From the NCBI RefSeq assembly GCF_001424225.1, contig NZ_LMOR01000001.1:191427-255426 (forward strand): a stretch of DNA of 64,000 nucleotides, in the 5' to 3' direction. Positions 34,566 through 44,162 of the stretch are shown in pieces. The notes beneath the pieces are model-generated. The model saw only the letters and a program-made list of their open reading frames with translations, was not told where the DNA came from and did not search any database. Both the position numbers and the translations under genes were made by a program. The stretch comes from Microbacterium sp. Leaf151 (lineage in GTDB: Bacteria > Actinomycetota > Actinomycetes > Actinomycetales > Microbacteriaceae). Each line of letters begins with the position of its first letter. Positions within the stretch are counted from its first letter, which is position 1.

Positions 34566-35486
34566 ATGGTGGCATCCGTGATGGCGCTGTCGGTGACGTG
34601 TCTCATCGCGACCGGCACCCTGCTGCTCGTGGGGCTGCTGCTCGTCGGCCGCGACGGCTCGACCGGCACGTCACTGCAGTACGCCGCGCTCGCCGGCGTC
34701 GCCGAGGTCAGCGCATCGGCGATCTACCTCGTCTGGGTCAACGTTGGCGGGTCCACGGCGTTCGCCGTCGCCAACGCCCTGATGGTCCTCGGACCGGTGA
34801 TGATCCCCCTGGCCTTCCACTCGCTCGGCCCTACCAGGGTGACCCTCTGGTCCACCCTGGTCGCCGCGGCCGGCGTGGTCGTGGTCGCAGCGACCTCGTT
34901 CCTGCTCCCGGTGCGCGAGGCCGTCGTCGCGCAGGCGTTCACCTTCGCGATCGTCGGCGTGTGCGGCGCGGCGGCGGCCCTCGGCTCCCGGGAAGCGCAC
35001 CGCACGTCGATCCGCGTGCTCGCCGGAACGCTGTGCGCCTACGCGCTCTACTGCGCGACCCGGGGGATCGCCATCGCCGTGGCCGTCGTCCGGGACGACG
35101 AGAGCGTCCCCGGCGGGGTCTTCTCCGACACGGGCGCCATCGCGGTGGGAGTCGTCGTCATCCTGCTGGTCACCGGTGCGATCTCGGCGTTCTGGCTCGC
35201 CGATCGTCGGGAGAATCTCCTGGCGGCCGCGGGGTCGTCGGTCGTCCTCGTGATCGTGCCCGGCCGACGGCTCGGCGACACCGGCCGATTGCCGCGCTTC
35301 CGCGAGCTCGTCGAAGACGTGCGCGAGGCCGCCGCAGCCATCGATTCCGGTGCGGTGGCGGTCTTCGGCGGTGCGGGGCTGTCGCGGATCGGAGCGGCGA
35401 CGGCGCTCAAGGACACCCTGCGCATCGACCACGGGTGGACCGAGGAGGAGATCGCCCTCCTCACGCAGACCGCGGTCGAGCGCTGA
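34566..35486 (+). CDS. Membrane protein of unknown function
   Basis: 306 residues. About seven hydrophobic helices fill residues 1-220, with the N-terminus probably outside. The ~80-residue cytoplasmic C-terminus (SSVVLVIVPGRRLGDTGRLPRF onward) is mixed alpha/beta and ends in a helical segment, HGWTEEEIALLTQ. The layout resembles membrane sensor domains that normally precede a GGDEF domain, but no GGDEF motif is present. It is a single gene, convergent with the PutA-like gene. Confidence 0.7.
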   Translation: MVASVMALSVTCLIATGTLLLVGLLLVGRDGSTGTSLQYAALAGVAEVSASAIYLVWVNVGGSTAFAVANALMVLGPVMIPLAFHSLGPTRVTLWSTLVAAAGVVVVAATSFLLPVREAVVAQAFTFAIVGVCGAAAALGSREAHRTSIRVLAGTLCAYALYCATRGIAIAVAVVRDDESVPGGVFSDTGAIAVGVVVILLVTGAISAFWLADRRENLLAAAGSSVVLVIVPGRRLGDTGRLPRFRELVEDVREAAAAIDSGAVAVFGGAGLSRIGAATALKDTLRIDHGWTEEEIALLTQTAVER

Positions 35487-35610
35487 GCGGGGCAGGCGCT
35501 GCGGGGCGTTCGGGCGCTCCGGTGCGGTGCGTTCGAGCGCTCCGGCGCGGCGCGTTCGGGAGCTGGGGAGCGGCGCGGGCGCTCCGACGCAGGGCGGGCG
35601 ACGCGACGCG

Positions 35611-38600
35611 TCAGATGACGGCGGCCGACCAGGGGTCGGGGCGGCCGTGGCGGTGTGCGGCGATCGACACCGCCTGCTCGCGCAGGAAGGGCAGCAGCTC
35701 CAGGCGACCGGCGGTGGTGACCTCGTCGGCGTACACCGTCAGCGAAAGGTCGGCCCCCACGGTCTCGGCGACCGCCGTGCGGAGGGCGACGACCGTGTCG
35801 GCCGGGCCCACCAGACGGATCCGCTGTGGCCGCCCCGGCGTGATGACGGCGTCGGCCGCGTCGGCATCCGGGATGCCGCCCGCCAGGCGCTGCAACCACT
35901 CCGCGTCGGTCTCCACCGAGACCGCGACGCTCGCCTCGCCGAGCAGGTGGCGCACGGCCGCGGGGAGACCCACGGGCGTGCTGAGCGTGAACGTCGAGCC
36001 CGAGCGCACCGCCGCGACGAGCACGCGCAGCACCGCCTGCCAGGCCGCATCGCCGGTGGCGCGCACCGCGACGCCGGTCGGACGGTACCGCCGCAGATTG
36101 CGCTCGACCCGCAGGTGCGAGACGTCGATGACCCGGCCGAACTCGCGGTCCCACGCCACGGCGTCCGACAGTGCGCCGCGGCGCAGCCACTCGAACGCCT
36201 CGTACGACAGGGTCGGTTGCGCGGCCTCGATGAGCCCCGTGATGCGACTGTCGAGCCCACGCAGGTGCAGCGTCGACGACGCCGCGCCTCCCGACGACGG
36301 CCGCCACGAGCCGAGGGTGACCAGGCGGTTCGGCCCGCCCGACATCGCGCCGGTGCCCGCCGAGGCCTCGCCCCAGCCGCCGAGCGGCTCCCGTTGCACG
36401 ACCCCGCCCGTCGAGGGACGGTTGACGCGCAGCACCGCGGCCTCGGCGGTGTCGAGCCACAGCTCGAGGTCGCCGATGTCGCGCGTATGCAGTCCCGCCA
36501 CGAAACCGGAGCCGATGGCGTTCTGCAACTCGATCGCCCGCGTCACGGTGGGCGCGTGCAGGATGCCGAGCACGGGAGCGGCGACGGCCGCCCGGGTGAG
36601 GTGCGAACCGGCGGTGACCCCCGTGCGCACGCCCGGTGACCAGAACCGTCCGGCCGTCTCGGCACCGAGGTCGAGCTCGCGCGGTTCGACGAGCCAGCGC
36701 TCGCCTTCTCCCAGCACCGTCAGCGCCCGGCGGACCTCGCCGGTGGGCTCCTCCCCGAGCGGACCGATGTCGGACAGCGGATCATCGGCGGGTCCGACCC
36801 GCAGTGACGAGACGGTGTCGGCGAGTTGCTCGAGGAACGGCGTCGACCGGCCGACCGCTCCCACCAGGATGACCAGCGACACGGCGGTCGCCGCCTGCCC
36901 CGCCCGCGCGAAGGCTCCCTCCACGATGTCGGACACGGCGGCGTCGAGGTCGGCGGACGGCGCGACGATGGCGGCGTTCCGGCCGGCGGTGAGCGCCTGC
37001 ATCTTCGCGGCCGGGCGCCAGGCGGCGAAGCGTTCGGCGGTCGCCCGAGCCCCCGCGAGCAGCACGCGGTCGACGCCGGGATGCACGATCAGCGCGCGCC
37101 CCGACGCCTCCTCGTTCAGGTCGACGTAGACGAGCAGGTCGCGCGGGACCCCCGCCGCCCACAGCGCCTCGGCGACGACCGCTCCGGCGCGCCGGGCGCG
37201 GGGCGACGGCGTGAGCAGCACGCCCGACCCCGCAGCGAGGGCGGCGAGGGTCTCGGCGGCGCACAGGCCCACCGGGGCGTTCCACCGCGGGGCGACGACG
37301 CTCACCCCGTCGGGGACGAACACCGCTCCCGGCACCCGGTCGAGCTCCTTCGCGGTCGCGGCGTAGTAGGCGGCGGCATCCACCGCCTGGCTCACCTCGG
37401 CGTCGGCCTCGGCCAGCAGTGCCCCGCCCTCGGCGGCGAGCACCTCCATGAGCTCGGCGCGGCGCGCGGCGAGGGTCCGGGCCGCGCTCTGCAGCACGGC
37501 CGCGCGTTCGACCGCCGCCAGCGCGCCCCAGGGCTCGGCGGCCGCGCGCACGCGCCGCACGGCGGCGTCGAGCCCTTCTTCGTCGTCGATGCGTCCGGCC
37601 GCGGCCGTCGCATCCCCCGCGGTCGATGCGGCGACACGCGCGAGCACATCGGCCGCCCACGCGCGATCGTCCGCGACCGTCGGATCCGTGTCGGCGACGC
37701 TCCGGAAACCGGGCGCGCCGCCGGCGAGCTCGGCGCTCTCGCGCGCCGAGAACACCGCGGTGTCGACGAAGGCCTGACCGCCGAAGAGCATCTGCTGCAC
37801 GTCGGGACCGAGCGACGACGTGTCACCGGATGCCGCCGCCTCGCGCGCGATGCCGAGCACCGCCTGCGTGAGCCCGGGCTCGGCTGCATCGTCGGCCGCG
37901 CGCTCGCGGAGGATCGCGGGGTCGTCCTCGCCCCCGCGCTGCGGGCCGCGGGCGATCGGAGCCGGCTCGTCAGCGGCGGCGAGGGCCCGACGCGCCCGCG
38001 CGGACACGGCCGAGGTCTCGGGCTCGGGGATGTCGGCCGCGTCGCCGTCGTCGCCCGAGGCGTCTCTGCGCTCGGCTTCTGCGCCCCTGGTGCCGGCGCC
38101 CTCGGTGTCGGCGCCCCTGGTGTCGGCGCCCTCGGTGTCGGTGCCCTCGGTATCGGTGCCCTCGGTGTCGGCGCCCTCGGCGACGGTGCCCGGGGGGACG
38201 GCGAGGGGCAGGGCGGGGGCCGCGGCGACCGCCTCGGCGTAGTCCGTGGCGAGGCGGCCGGCCACGGCATCCAGGTCATCGGGGTGCACGGCGGCGACGA
38301 CGATCACATGCTCGTCGCCGGGGGTCCACGGCGTCGCCCGCGGGAGCACGAGGCGCACCGCGGCATTCGCCTCCGCGGCGACGGCGAGGGCGAGGGCCGC
38401 GCGCTCGGGGTCGGCCGTGGCGATCTCGAGCGTCAGCCCCTCGATCCCTCGTGGGGCGACGGCCGTGCGCACGGTCCGCACGAGCCCTGCATCGACATCG
38501 TCGCGGCCGGAGGGCGCCGGGGGCGCCCACCCGTGGCGCGCGGCGTTCACGACGTCGGCGGTGTCGATGGCCTCGTCGCCGAGGCGCAGCGTCACACGCG

Positions 38601-39441
38601 CACCGCCCTGCGCCACGCGCACCCGGGCCCACGCGGCGAGCTCGCGAACGGCGTCGAGCGTCTCGGCCACGGCGACCGGCAGCGCGATGCCGGCGCGGAG
38701 CCCCTCGAGCCGCGGCTCCTCGAGCACGCGGGTCAGCACGGCCATCGTGGCATCCAGGTCATCGCGACCGGTGGCCACGAGGGTGATGTGCGTTCCGGCG
38801 GCCTCGGCGGCCAGGAACACCGGCAGCACCCGCTCGGCGAGGTGCTCCACGTCGGCGGCGAACGCCCAGGGAGCCCGCCGCGCCGATACGTCGGACAGGG
38901 CGAACGACACGCGATCGACGTCCTCACGCGAGACGAGGGAACGGATGCCGTCGAGACGACGCCGCGCGCCCGTCTCACCGAGTACCGCCGGCCCGGCCAG
39001 GCGCACGTCGAATATGCTTCCGCTCTCGGCGGCCGCCGCGAGCTCTTCCCCGAACCGCTCGGGACGCGCATCGAGGGCGAGCTGCCCGAGCATCTCGCGC
39101 AGCGCGCGGCGGGCGATCGGCACCGCCGGCGTGGGAAGCACCGGGGCGACGGCCGCCCCGATCTGCAACGCGCCGCGCACGAACCAGGGCAGGGTCGAGG
39201 GGATCTCGGCCGCGAGGCGGTGCAGGGCCGCCGCCGCAGCCGTCACGCTCTCCGGCCGCACGACGCCGTCGCACACTCGGGCGACGAAGGCCGCGGCGTC
39301 GGGATCGGTCGGCAGCGCGCCGCGGCGCGCGGTCGCGGGAGCGACGGCGCGTGCCGAGAACGTCCGGATCTCGGCGGCGGCCCGCGACGCGAGGTCGAAG
39401 GAGAGCGCTGGACCGGTGGCGCGAGGGTCGTTCGTGCTCAT
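35611..39441 (-). CDS. PutA-like protein, probably a catalytically dead proline/P5C dehydrogenase
   Basis: 1276 residues with a proline dehydrogenase-like region (~60-400), a low-complexity linker (~410-500), an aldehyde dehydrogenase-like region (~560-1010) and a ~260-residue C-terminal region. The overall order matches bifunctional PutA. The aldehyde dehydrogenase site is broken. Where active enzymes have GQRCS, this has GQAATA near residue 847, so the nucleophilic Cys is lost. Where AETGGxN is expected it has ALTAGRN near 818, so the general-base Glu is lost. The cofactor-side segment RWNAPVG remains. The proline dehydrogenase half also looks divergent. It may be a regulatory or scaffold pseudoenzyme. 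The ATG at 39441 begins the conserved region. Confidence 0.85.
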   Translation of the reverse strand: MSTNDPRATGPALSFDLASRAAAEIRTFSARAVAPATARRGALPTDPDAAAFVARVCDGVVRPESVTAAAAALHRLAAEIPSTLPWFVRGALQIGAAVAPVLPTPAVPIARRALREMLGQLALDARPERFGEELAAAAESGSIFDVRLAGPAVLGETGARRRLDGIRSLVSREDVDRVSFALSDVSARRAPWAFAADVEHLAERVLPVFLAAEAAGTHITLVATGRDDLDATMAVLTRVLEEPRLEGLRAGIALPVAVAETLDAVRELAAWARVRVAQGGARVTLRLGDEAIDTADVVNAARHGWAPPAPSGRDDVDAGLVRTVRTAVAPRGIEGLTLEIATADPERAALALAVAAEANAAVRLVLPRATPWTPGDEHVIVVAAVHPDDLDAVAGRLATDYAEAVAAAPALPLAVPPGTVAEGADTEGTDTEGTDTEGADTRGADTEGAGTRGAEAERRDASGDDGDAADIPEPETSAVSARARRALAAADEPAPIARGPQRGGEDDPAILRERAADDAAEPGLTQAVLGIAREAAASGDTSSLGPDVQQMLFGGQAFVDTAVFSARESAELAGGAPGFRSVADTDPTVADDRAWAADVLARVAASTAGDATAAAGRIDDEEGLDAAVRRVRAAAEPWGALAAVERAAVLQSAARTLAARRAELMEVLAAEGGALLAEADAEVSQAVDAAAYYAATAKELDRVPGAVFVPDGVSVVAPRWNAPVGLCAAETLAALAAGSGVLLTPSPRARRAGAVVAEALWAAGVPRDLLVYVDLNEEASGRALIVHPGVDRVLLAGARATAERFAAWRPAAKMQALTAGRNAAIVAPSADLDAAVSDIVEGAFARAGQAATAVSLVILVGAVGRSTPFLEQLADTVSSLRVGPADDPLSDIGPLGEEPTGEVRRALTVLGEGERWLVEPRELDLGAETAGRFWSPGVRTGVTAGSHLTRAAVAAPVLGILHAPTVTRAIELQNAIGSGFVAGLHTRDIGDLELWLDTAEAAVLRVNRPSTGGVVQREPLGGWGEASAGTGAMSGGPNRLVTLGSWRPSSGGAASSTLHLRGLDSRITGLIEAAQPTLSYEAFEWLRRGALSDAVAWDREFGRVIDVSHLRVERNLRRYRPTGVAVRATGDAAWQAVLRVLVAAVRSGSTFTLSTPVGLPAAVRHLLGEASVAVSVETDAEWLQRLAGGIPDADAADAVITPGRPQRIRLVGPADTVVALRTAVAETVGADLSLTVYADEVTTAGRLELLPFLREQAVSIAAHRHGRPDPWSAAVI
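38080..38190. repeat. 15-bp minisatellite inside the PutA-like gene
   Basis: About seven imperfect copies of a 15-base unit (GGTGCCCTCGGTGTC type) encode repeats of the form EGxDT/RGADT in the linker between the two dehydrogenase-like halves. Copy number of such tracts often varies between strains. Confidence 0.85.
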
Positions 39442-39529
39442 GCCCGTCAGCCTAAACACCGCGCGCGTGCCACCTCGGCGGCCCGCCGCGCAAGTCGAGG
39501 ATCGACACCGGGACCCCCGACGACGGCCT

Positions 39530-39664
39530 GTCCCCCAAATGACCGACACTTTTTGGACGCAAACCATCAATTCGCAAGAATTCCTTCGCATTCCGGCCGT
39601 CTCGTGTTTCGATAGCCGTGGGTACCCCAACCATTTATCCCCCCTGGATGGAAGGTCACTCCAC
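39530..39664 (+). promoter_or_regulatory. AT-richer promoter region of the secreted protease
   Basis: This stretch is clearly less GC-rich than the rest of the window and contains the related words AATTCGCA, GAATTCCTTCGC and CATTCC in series (39570-39597). GATAGC near 39612 could be a -10. GGAAGG lies nine bases before the GTG start. It probably holds the promoter and a regulator site; no exact boxes can be fixed. Confidence 0.45.
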
Positions 39665-40789
39665 GTGAACCGTTTCTCGAAGACGGTCGTCGGCGCAGCC
39701 GCGATCGGCCTGTTCCTGACCACCGCCGCCAGTGCTCCCGCGCTGGCGCAGACCCCCACCTCATCCCCCGTCGCGGCCGTCGACGGAGTCGACGCCCAGC
39801 TGCTCGAGGCCATGGCAGCCGACCTCGGCACCGACGTCTCGGGCGCGCAGGACGTGCTGCGTTTCCAGGCCGACGCGGCCGGGACCACCGACGAGGTCGA
39901 AGGTGCCGCCGGCGACGCGTTCGCCGGCACCTGGCTCGACGAGTCCACGCAGACGGTGTACGCCGCGGCGACCACCGACTCGGCTCTGGACGCCGCCGCC
40001 GACGCGGGCGCCGTGCCCGTCGCGGTCGAGTACTCGCTCGCCGAGCTCGAGGCGATCACCGCGCAGATCGAAGCGAGCGGCGTTCCCGACACGATCCCCT
40101 CCTGGTGGATCGACGTCGAGGCGAACGACGTCGTCGTCGACGTCGTCGCCGGCGGCGAGCAGGCCGCGACCGAGTTCGTCGCCTCGCTCGGCGCGCCGGC
40201 AGATGCCGTCCGCCTGCAGACGGGCGTCGAGGCCCCCGAGACGTTCGCCACGATCCGCGGCGGCATGTCCTACCTCATCAACAACGCCAGCCGGTGCTCC
40301 GTCGGCTTCGCCGTGCAGGGCGGCTTCGTCACCGCCGGCCACTGCGGCGTCACCGGCGACAGCACGAACTACGGCACCTTCCGCGGCTCGTCCTTCCCCG
40401 GTAACGACTACGCCTGGGTCGCCACGCCCAACCACACCCCCGTCGGGCAGGTCATGGACTACTCCGGTGGCACCGTCGCGGTGAAGGGCTCGACGCAGGC
40501 CGCCGTGGGCGCGACCGTATGCCGTTCGGGCTCCACGACCGGCTGGTACTGCGGGAAGATCCAGGGCTTCAACTCCACCGTCCGCTACGCGGAGGGCTCG
40601 GTCTCAGGCCTCATCCGCACGAGCGTCTGCGCCGAGCCCGGCGACTCGGGTGGGTCGCTCATCGCCGGCAACCAGGCGCAGGGCGTCACCTCCGGCGGCT
40701 CGGGCGACTGCACCACCGGCGGCACGACTTATTTCCAGCCCGTCAACGAGATCCTGCAGGCGTACAACCTGCGTCTTCTCACCAGCTGA
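39665..40789 (+). CDS. Secreted S1 serine protease (streptogrisin / alpha-lytic type)
   Basis: 374 residues. A signal peptide covers about residues 1-32 (hydrophobic core then ASAPALAQ). A pro-domain follows (~33-190), then the mature protease. Catalytic residues are His in TAGHCG (~223), Asp in GNDYAWV (~246) and Ser in EPGDSGGSL (~325). Cysteines are placed for the usual disulfides. The pro-domain is expected to be needed for folding and then removed. It is followed by a strong terminator and stands alone. Confidence 0.93.
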   Translation: MNRFSKTVVGAAAIGLFLTTAASAPALAQTPTSSPVAAVDGVDAQLLEAMAADLGTDVSGAQDVLRFQADAAGTTDEVEGAAGDAFAGTWLDESTQTVYAAATTDSALDAAADAGAVPVAVEYSLAELEAITAQIEASGVPDTIPSWWIDVEANDVVVDVVAGGEQAATEFVASLGAPADAVRLQTGVEAPETFATIRGGMSYLINNASRCSVGFAVQGGFVTAGHCGVTGDSTNYGTFRGSSFPGNDYAWVATPNHTPVGQVMDYSGGTVAVKGSTQAAVGATVCRSGSTTGWYCGKIQGFNSTVRYAEGSVSGLIRTSVCAEPGDSGGSLIAGNQAQGVTSGGSGDCTTGGTTYFQPVNEILQAYNLRLLTS

Positions 40790-40802
40790 TCCCCGGGTAT
40801 CC

Positions 40803-40837
40803 CGGAGCCCCGGTCGCCCCTGGCGGCCGGGGCTCCG
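40803..40837 (+). terminator. Hairpin terminator after the protease gene
   Basis: CGGAGCCCCGG pairs perfectly with CCGGGGCTCCG, an 11-bp GC stem with a 13-base loop, 14 bases after the protease stop codon. Confidence 0.8.
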
Positions 40838-40976
40838 CCGTGGGTGGAGCGATCCGCGGACGCGCCGCTGCGACCTGTCCGCGGACCGGCGGATGCCGCA
40901 TGGGAGCAACGGGTCACCGCGGGTGTGCGCAGTCAAGCGTCCGCGGTCGACCGCCTCCGCCCGCGAAACTGACGCC

Positions 40977-41597
40977 ATGCGAGTCCTCCACATCATCTCC
41001 TCCCCCCGACACGAGGGCGCGTCGGTCACCGTGGCCACCGCCCTGATCGGCGCACTGCGCGAACGGCATCCTGATCTCGACGTCGACACGCTCGACGTGT
41101 GGCACGAGGATCTGCCGGAGTTCGACGAACGCGTCATCCGCGCGAAGTACAAATGGGTCGACGGCGACGACCTCGACGACGCCGAGTCCCGAGCCTGGAC
41201 GAAGATCGAGTCCCTCGCGCGTCGCTTCCGCGAGGCCGACCGCATCGTGCTGGGCGTGCCGATGTGGAACTGGTCCATCCCCTACAAGCTGAAGCAGCTC
41301 ATCGACCTCGCCGCCCAGCGCAACCTGCTCTTCACCTACGACGGTGTGGACTTCGGTCCCGCCGTCGACGTCGCGCGGGCCGACGTGGTCTTCGTTCGCG
41401 GGCAGTACTACGGCGAGGACGGACCGACCCCCGGGTCGATCTTCGACCACCAGGTCGCGTTCGTGGAGTTCTTCCTGCGGACGATCGGCGTGCGCGATGT
41501 GCGATCGCTCATCATCGACCGCACCTGGGACCCCGCGGCGGCGGAGGCGATCGCCGACGGCGTCACGCGGGCGCAGAAACTCGCCGCCTCCGACTGA
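40977..41597 (+). CDS. FMN-dependent NADH-azoreductase / NAD(P)H quinone reductase
   Basis: 206 residues of the flavodoxin-like fold. The FMN phosphate loop is HIISSPRHEGASVTVA, and the conserved GVPMWNWSIPYKLKQLIDL matches AzoR-type flavoproteins. It reduces quinones or azo compounds with NAD(P)H. It is a monocistronic gene; no linked substrate pathway is apparent. Confidence 0.88.
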   Translation: MRVLHIISSPRHEGASVTVATALIGALRERHPDLDVDTLDVWHEDLPEFDERVIRAKYKWVDGDDLDDAESRAWTKIESLARRFREADRIVLGVPMWNWSIPYKLKQLIDLAAQRNLLFTYDGVDFGPAVDVARADVVFVRGQYYGEDGPTPGSIFDHQVAFVEFFLRTIGVRDVRSLIIDRTWDPAAAEAIADGVTRAQKLAASD

Positions 41598-41667
41598 GCC
41601 TCTCCGCGTCGCCGACCCGGGTGAGCGCCGACCCGGCGCATCCCCGCGGCCGCTACTGTCGATGTCC

Positions 41668-42645
41668 ATGGCCGTGACCTTCACCGACATGCCGATCGAG
41701 TCGCTCCGCGCGTACCGCCCCGACCTGTCCGTACCCGCGGGACTCGACGCCTTCTGGACCGAGACGCTGCGCGAGGCGCGGGCCGCAGCCGGCCCCACCC
41801 GTGCGACGCCCATCGATGCCCCGGTGCGCTCGCTCCGTGTCCTCGACCTCACGTTCACCGGCTTCGACGGCGACGAGATCCGCGGCTGGGTCGTACGTCC
41901 GCAAGGCGACGAGGTGCTCCCCGCTGTCATCGAGTACATCGGCTACGGCGGCGGACGGGGCCTCCCCGGCGAACGTCTCAACTGGGCCGCCGCCGGCTAC
42001 GTGCACGTCATCATGGACACGCGCGGCCAGGGTTCGACGTGGAGTGCGGGCGTCACACCCGATCCCCACGGTTCGGCGGCCGCCTACCCGGGCGTCATGA
42101 CGCGCGGCATCCTGGATCCGAAGGAGTACTACTACCGCCGGCTGTACACCGACGCCGTCCGTCTCGTCGACGAGGTGCGGGCGCTCCCGGGAGTGGATGC
42201 CGGTCGGGTCGCCGTCACCGGTGCGAGTCAGGGCGGCGGGCTGGCGATCGCGGCGGCCGCCCTCTCGGGTGACGCGGTGGCAGCGGTCATGCCCAACGTG
42301 CCCTTCCTCTGCGATTTCCCGAACGGCATCGTGCGCACGCCCTCGCCGCCGTTCACCGAGATCACGCGCTTCCTCTCGGTGCACCGCGACGACGTCGACC
42401 GGGTGCTGCACACGCTGTCGCACGTCGACGGCGCGGTGCTCGCGCGCCGGATCACCGCGCCGGCGTACTTCTCGGTCGCCCTGATGGACGACGTCGTGCT
42501 GCCGTCAGGGGTGTTCGCGGCGTTCCACGCCCTGGCCTCGGACGACGCCGCGATCGAGGAGTACCCGTACAACGGCCACGAGGGCGGCGGGTACCGGCAC
42601 TGGATGAAGCAGGTCGCCTGGCTGGACACCCGCTTCGGTCGCTGA
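41668..42645 (+). CDS. Acetylxylan esterase / cephalosporin C deacetylase family hydrolase
   Basis: 325 residues of the AXE1 alpha/beta hydrolase family. The opening MAVTFTDMPIESLRAYRPD matches family starts. The nucleophile is in VTGASQGGGLAIA, the acid residue in MDDVVLPSG and the His in GHEGGGYRHW. It removes acetyl groups from xylo-oligosaccharides or related esters inside the cell, as there is no signal peptide. An ATG six bases upstream is also in frame. Confidence 0.88.
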   Translation: MAVTFTDMPIESLRAYRPDLSVPAGLDAFWTETLREARAAAGPTRATPIDAPVRSLRVLDLTFTGFDGDEIRGWVVRPQGDEVLPAVIEYIGYGGGRGLPGERLNWAAAGYVHVIMDTRGQGSTWSAGVTPDPHGSAAAYPGVMTRGILDPKEYYYRRLYTDAVRLVDEVRALPGVDAGRVAVTGASQGGGLAIAAAALSGDAVAAVMPNVPFLCDFPNGIVRTPSPPFTEITRFLSVHRDDVDRVLHTLSHVDGAVLARRITAPAYFSVALMDDVVLPSGVFAAFHALASDDAAIEEYPYNGHEGGGYRHWMKQVAWLDTRFGR

Positions 42646-42831
42646 TCCGGGGACGCAGCCGTGAGGAGCGGCTCGGCGAACGGAGGGTGCGGCGAACGGA
42701 GGACGAGGGACGAGCGGAGGGCGCCTCCGGCGAATCCGTCCTCCGCTCGCCCAATCTCTCCGCTCGTCACGCGTGGGCAAGGCGCTCCCGCGCCGGGCCT
42801 CGCCGCCCCGGCATCCATCGGGCGTGTCGGC

Positions 42832-43392
42832 TCATTCCCAGACGCTGGGGGCGGGGCGCCTCGTCGACGGCAGCGCCGAGCCCGCCGCCCATTCGTGCAC
42901 CCACGGCTCGATGTCGGGCAGCCCCTCGGGTCGTCCGACGGCGGCGAACAGCTCGTCGTGGGGCACCGTCCCGCCGGTGCGGCGCAGGATCCGCGCCCGG
43001 ATGATCGCGCGCGCGTAGATCTCCTCGCCGACGAGGGCGCGGTGCTCCAGGTACACGGCCCGGTCGTCGTGGCCGATGAGGCGGGTCTCGAGATCGAACC
43101 GCTGCCACAGCTCGAGCGAGCGGCGGAAGGTGATCGTCTCGGCGGCGACGACGGCGTACCAGCCCTCCTTCGTCATCGCCGCCACGAGTCCGGAGCGCGT
43201 GAGAAGGTCCCACCGCCCCAGGTCGAACAGCGACAGGTAGCGACCGTTGTTGAGGTGGCGCAGCACGTCGATGTCGGTGGGCAGCACCCGCAGCCGCAGT
43301 CGCGTGACCGTGTTCGGGTCGAGGGGGCCCTCGCGTCGCAGGCGGCGGCGGGCACGGAAGAGCACCAGGAGGGTGCGCCAGAGGACGTTCAC
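42832..43392 (-). CDS. Thioesterase-fold (hotdog) protein
   Basis: 186 residues from the GTG at 43392; an upstream ATG at 43455 would add 21 residues. The hotdog-fold signature is VLPTDIDVLRHLNNGRYLSLFDLGRWDLL, as in 4-hydroxybenzoyl-CoA-like thioesterases and the mammalian THEM6-like group. It may hydrolyse an acyl thioester; the substrate is unknown. It is convergent with the esterase gene. Confidence 0.78.
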   Translation of the reverse strand: MNVLWRTLLVLFRARRRLRREGPLDPNTVTRLRLRVLPTDIDVLRHLNNGRYLSLFDLGRWDLLTRSGLVAAMTKEGWYAVVAAETITFRRSLELWQRFDLETRLIGHDDRAVYLEHRALVGEEIYARAIIRARILRRTGGTVPHDELFAAVGRPEGLPDIEPWVHEWAAGSALPSTRRPAPSVWE

Positions 43393-43496
43393 GAGGGGCG
43401 AGCGTAGCGATCCGACGACGGATCGACCATCGCGTTGTGCGCGATCGACAAACATGGCGCCTCAGGATCCGACGCATGCGGGCTCTGGCGAAATGT

Positions 43497-43553
43497 CGAG
43501 TGTCCACGAAACGCCGTCGCGTCGCGCGCGGGACGGCGTGTTCCGGACAATCG
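43497..43553. repeat. Intergenic palindrome related to the one at 13161
   Basis: Arms 43497-43518 and 43532-43553 pair at 17 of 22 positions. The sequence follows the same plan as 13161-13217 (CGAGTGTCC then AACGCCG), so the two are members of one dispersed family. It lies in the 262-base gap between the divergent thioesterase and GNAT genes, which otherwise shows nothing nameable. Confidence 0.65.
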
Positions 43554-43654
43554 ACGGAGACGGGCGCGGCGATTCGTGACGCACCTCGCTACCCCATCGC
43601 GAGGGGCCCCGCGACGGATTTCACCCGAACGGGTCCCGAGCGTAGAGTCGCGCC

Positions 43655-44161
43655 ATGACTGCGGAAACCCGAACCGACATCGTCGTCCGTCCGGTGCGCG
43701 ATGTGGATGCCGAGGCCCTGGGCCGCGTGCACGCCACCTGCTGGCACGAGACGTACGATCACCTCATCAGCAAGGCGGCCCTCGAAGCCGTCTCGCCCCG
43801 ACGCATGGCCGAGCTCTGGACCCACTGGGCCTCCCAGGGCGACGACTACCGCATGCACGCCGCGCTCGTGAACGGCGAGATCGTCGGCTTCGTCGGGTCG
43901 GGCCCCGCCCGCGACGACGACGCCCCGCGTGAGCGCGAGTTGTACTTCATCTACCTGCTCGACGCGTACCACGGCACCGGCATCGGCCAGCAGCTGTTCG
44001 ACGCGGCGGTCGAAGACGGTGAGGGCCTGTACCTCTGGGTCGCCGACGACAACCCGCGCGCTCATCGCTTCTACGCACGAAACGGCTTCGCGGTGGACGG
44101 CGCCTCGCAGACGCAGCCCTTCCTCGGCGAAGAGCTCACCGAGGTCCGTTTCGTCCGCTGA
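43655..44161 (+). CDS. GNAT-family N-acetyltransferase
   Basis: 168 residues. The acetyl-CoA binding motif A lies in [26 protein letters not shown], and motif B in [21 protein letters not shown]. It acetylates an unknown amine. The next gene, cofE, starts two bases after its stop codon, so the two are co-transcribed. Confidence 0.88.
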   Translation: MTAETRTDIVVRPVRDVDAEALGRVHATCWHETYDHLISKAALEAVSPRRMAELWTHWASQGDDYRMHAALVNGEIVGFVGSGPARDDDAPRERELYFIYLLDAYHGTGIGQQLFDAAVEDGEGLYLWVADDNPRAHRFYARNGFAVDGASQTQPFLGEELTEVRFVR

Positions 44162-44162
44162 C

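Noticed and set aside
39442..40266. In-frame extension of the PutA-like gene to 40266
   Set aside because: It would run antisense through the protease gene and its AT-richer promoter; the ATG at 39441 fits better.
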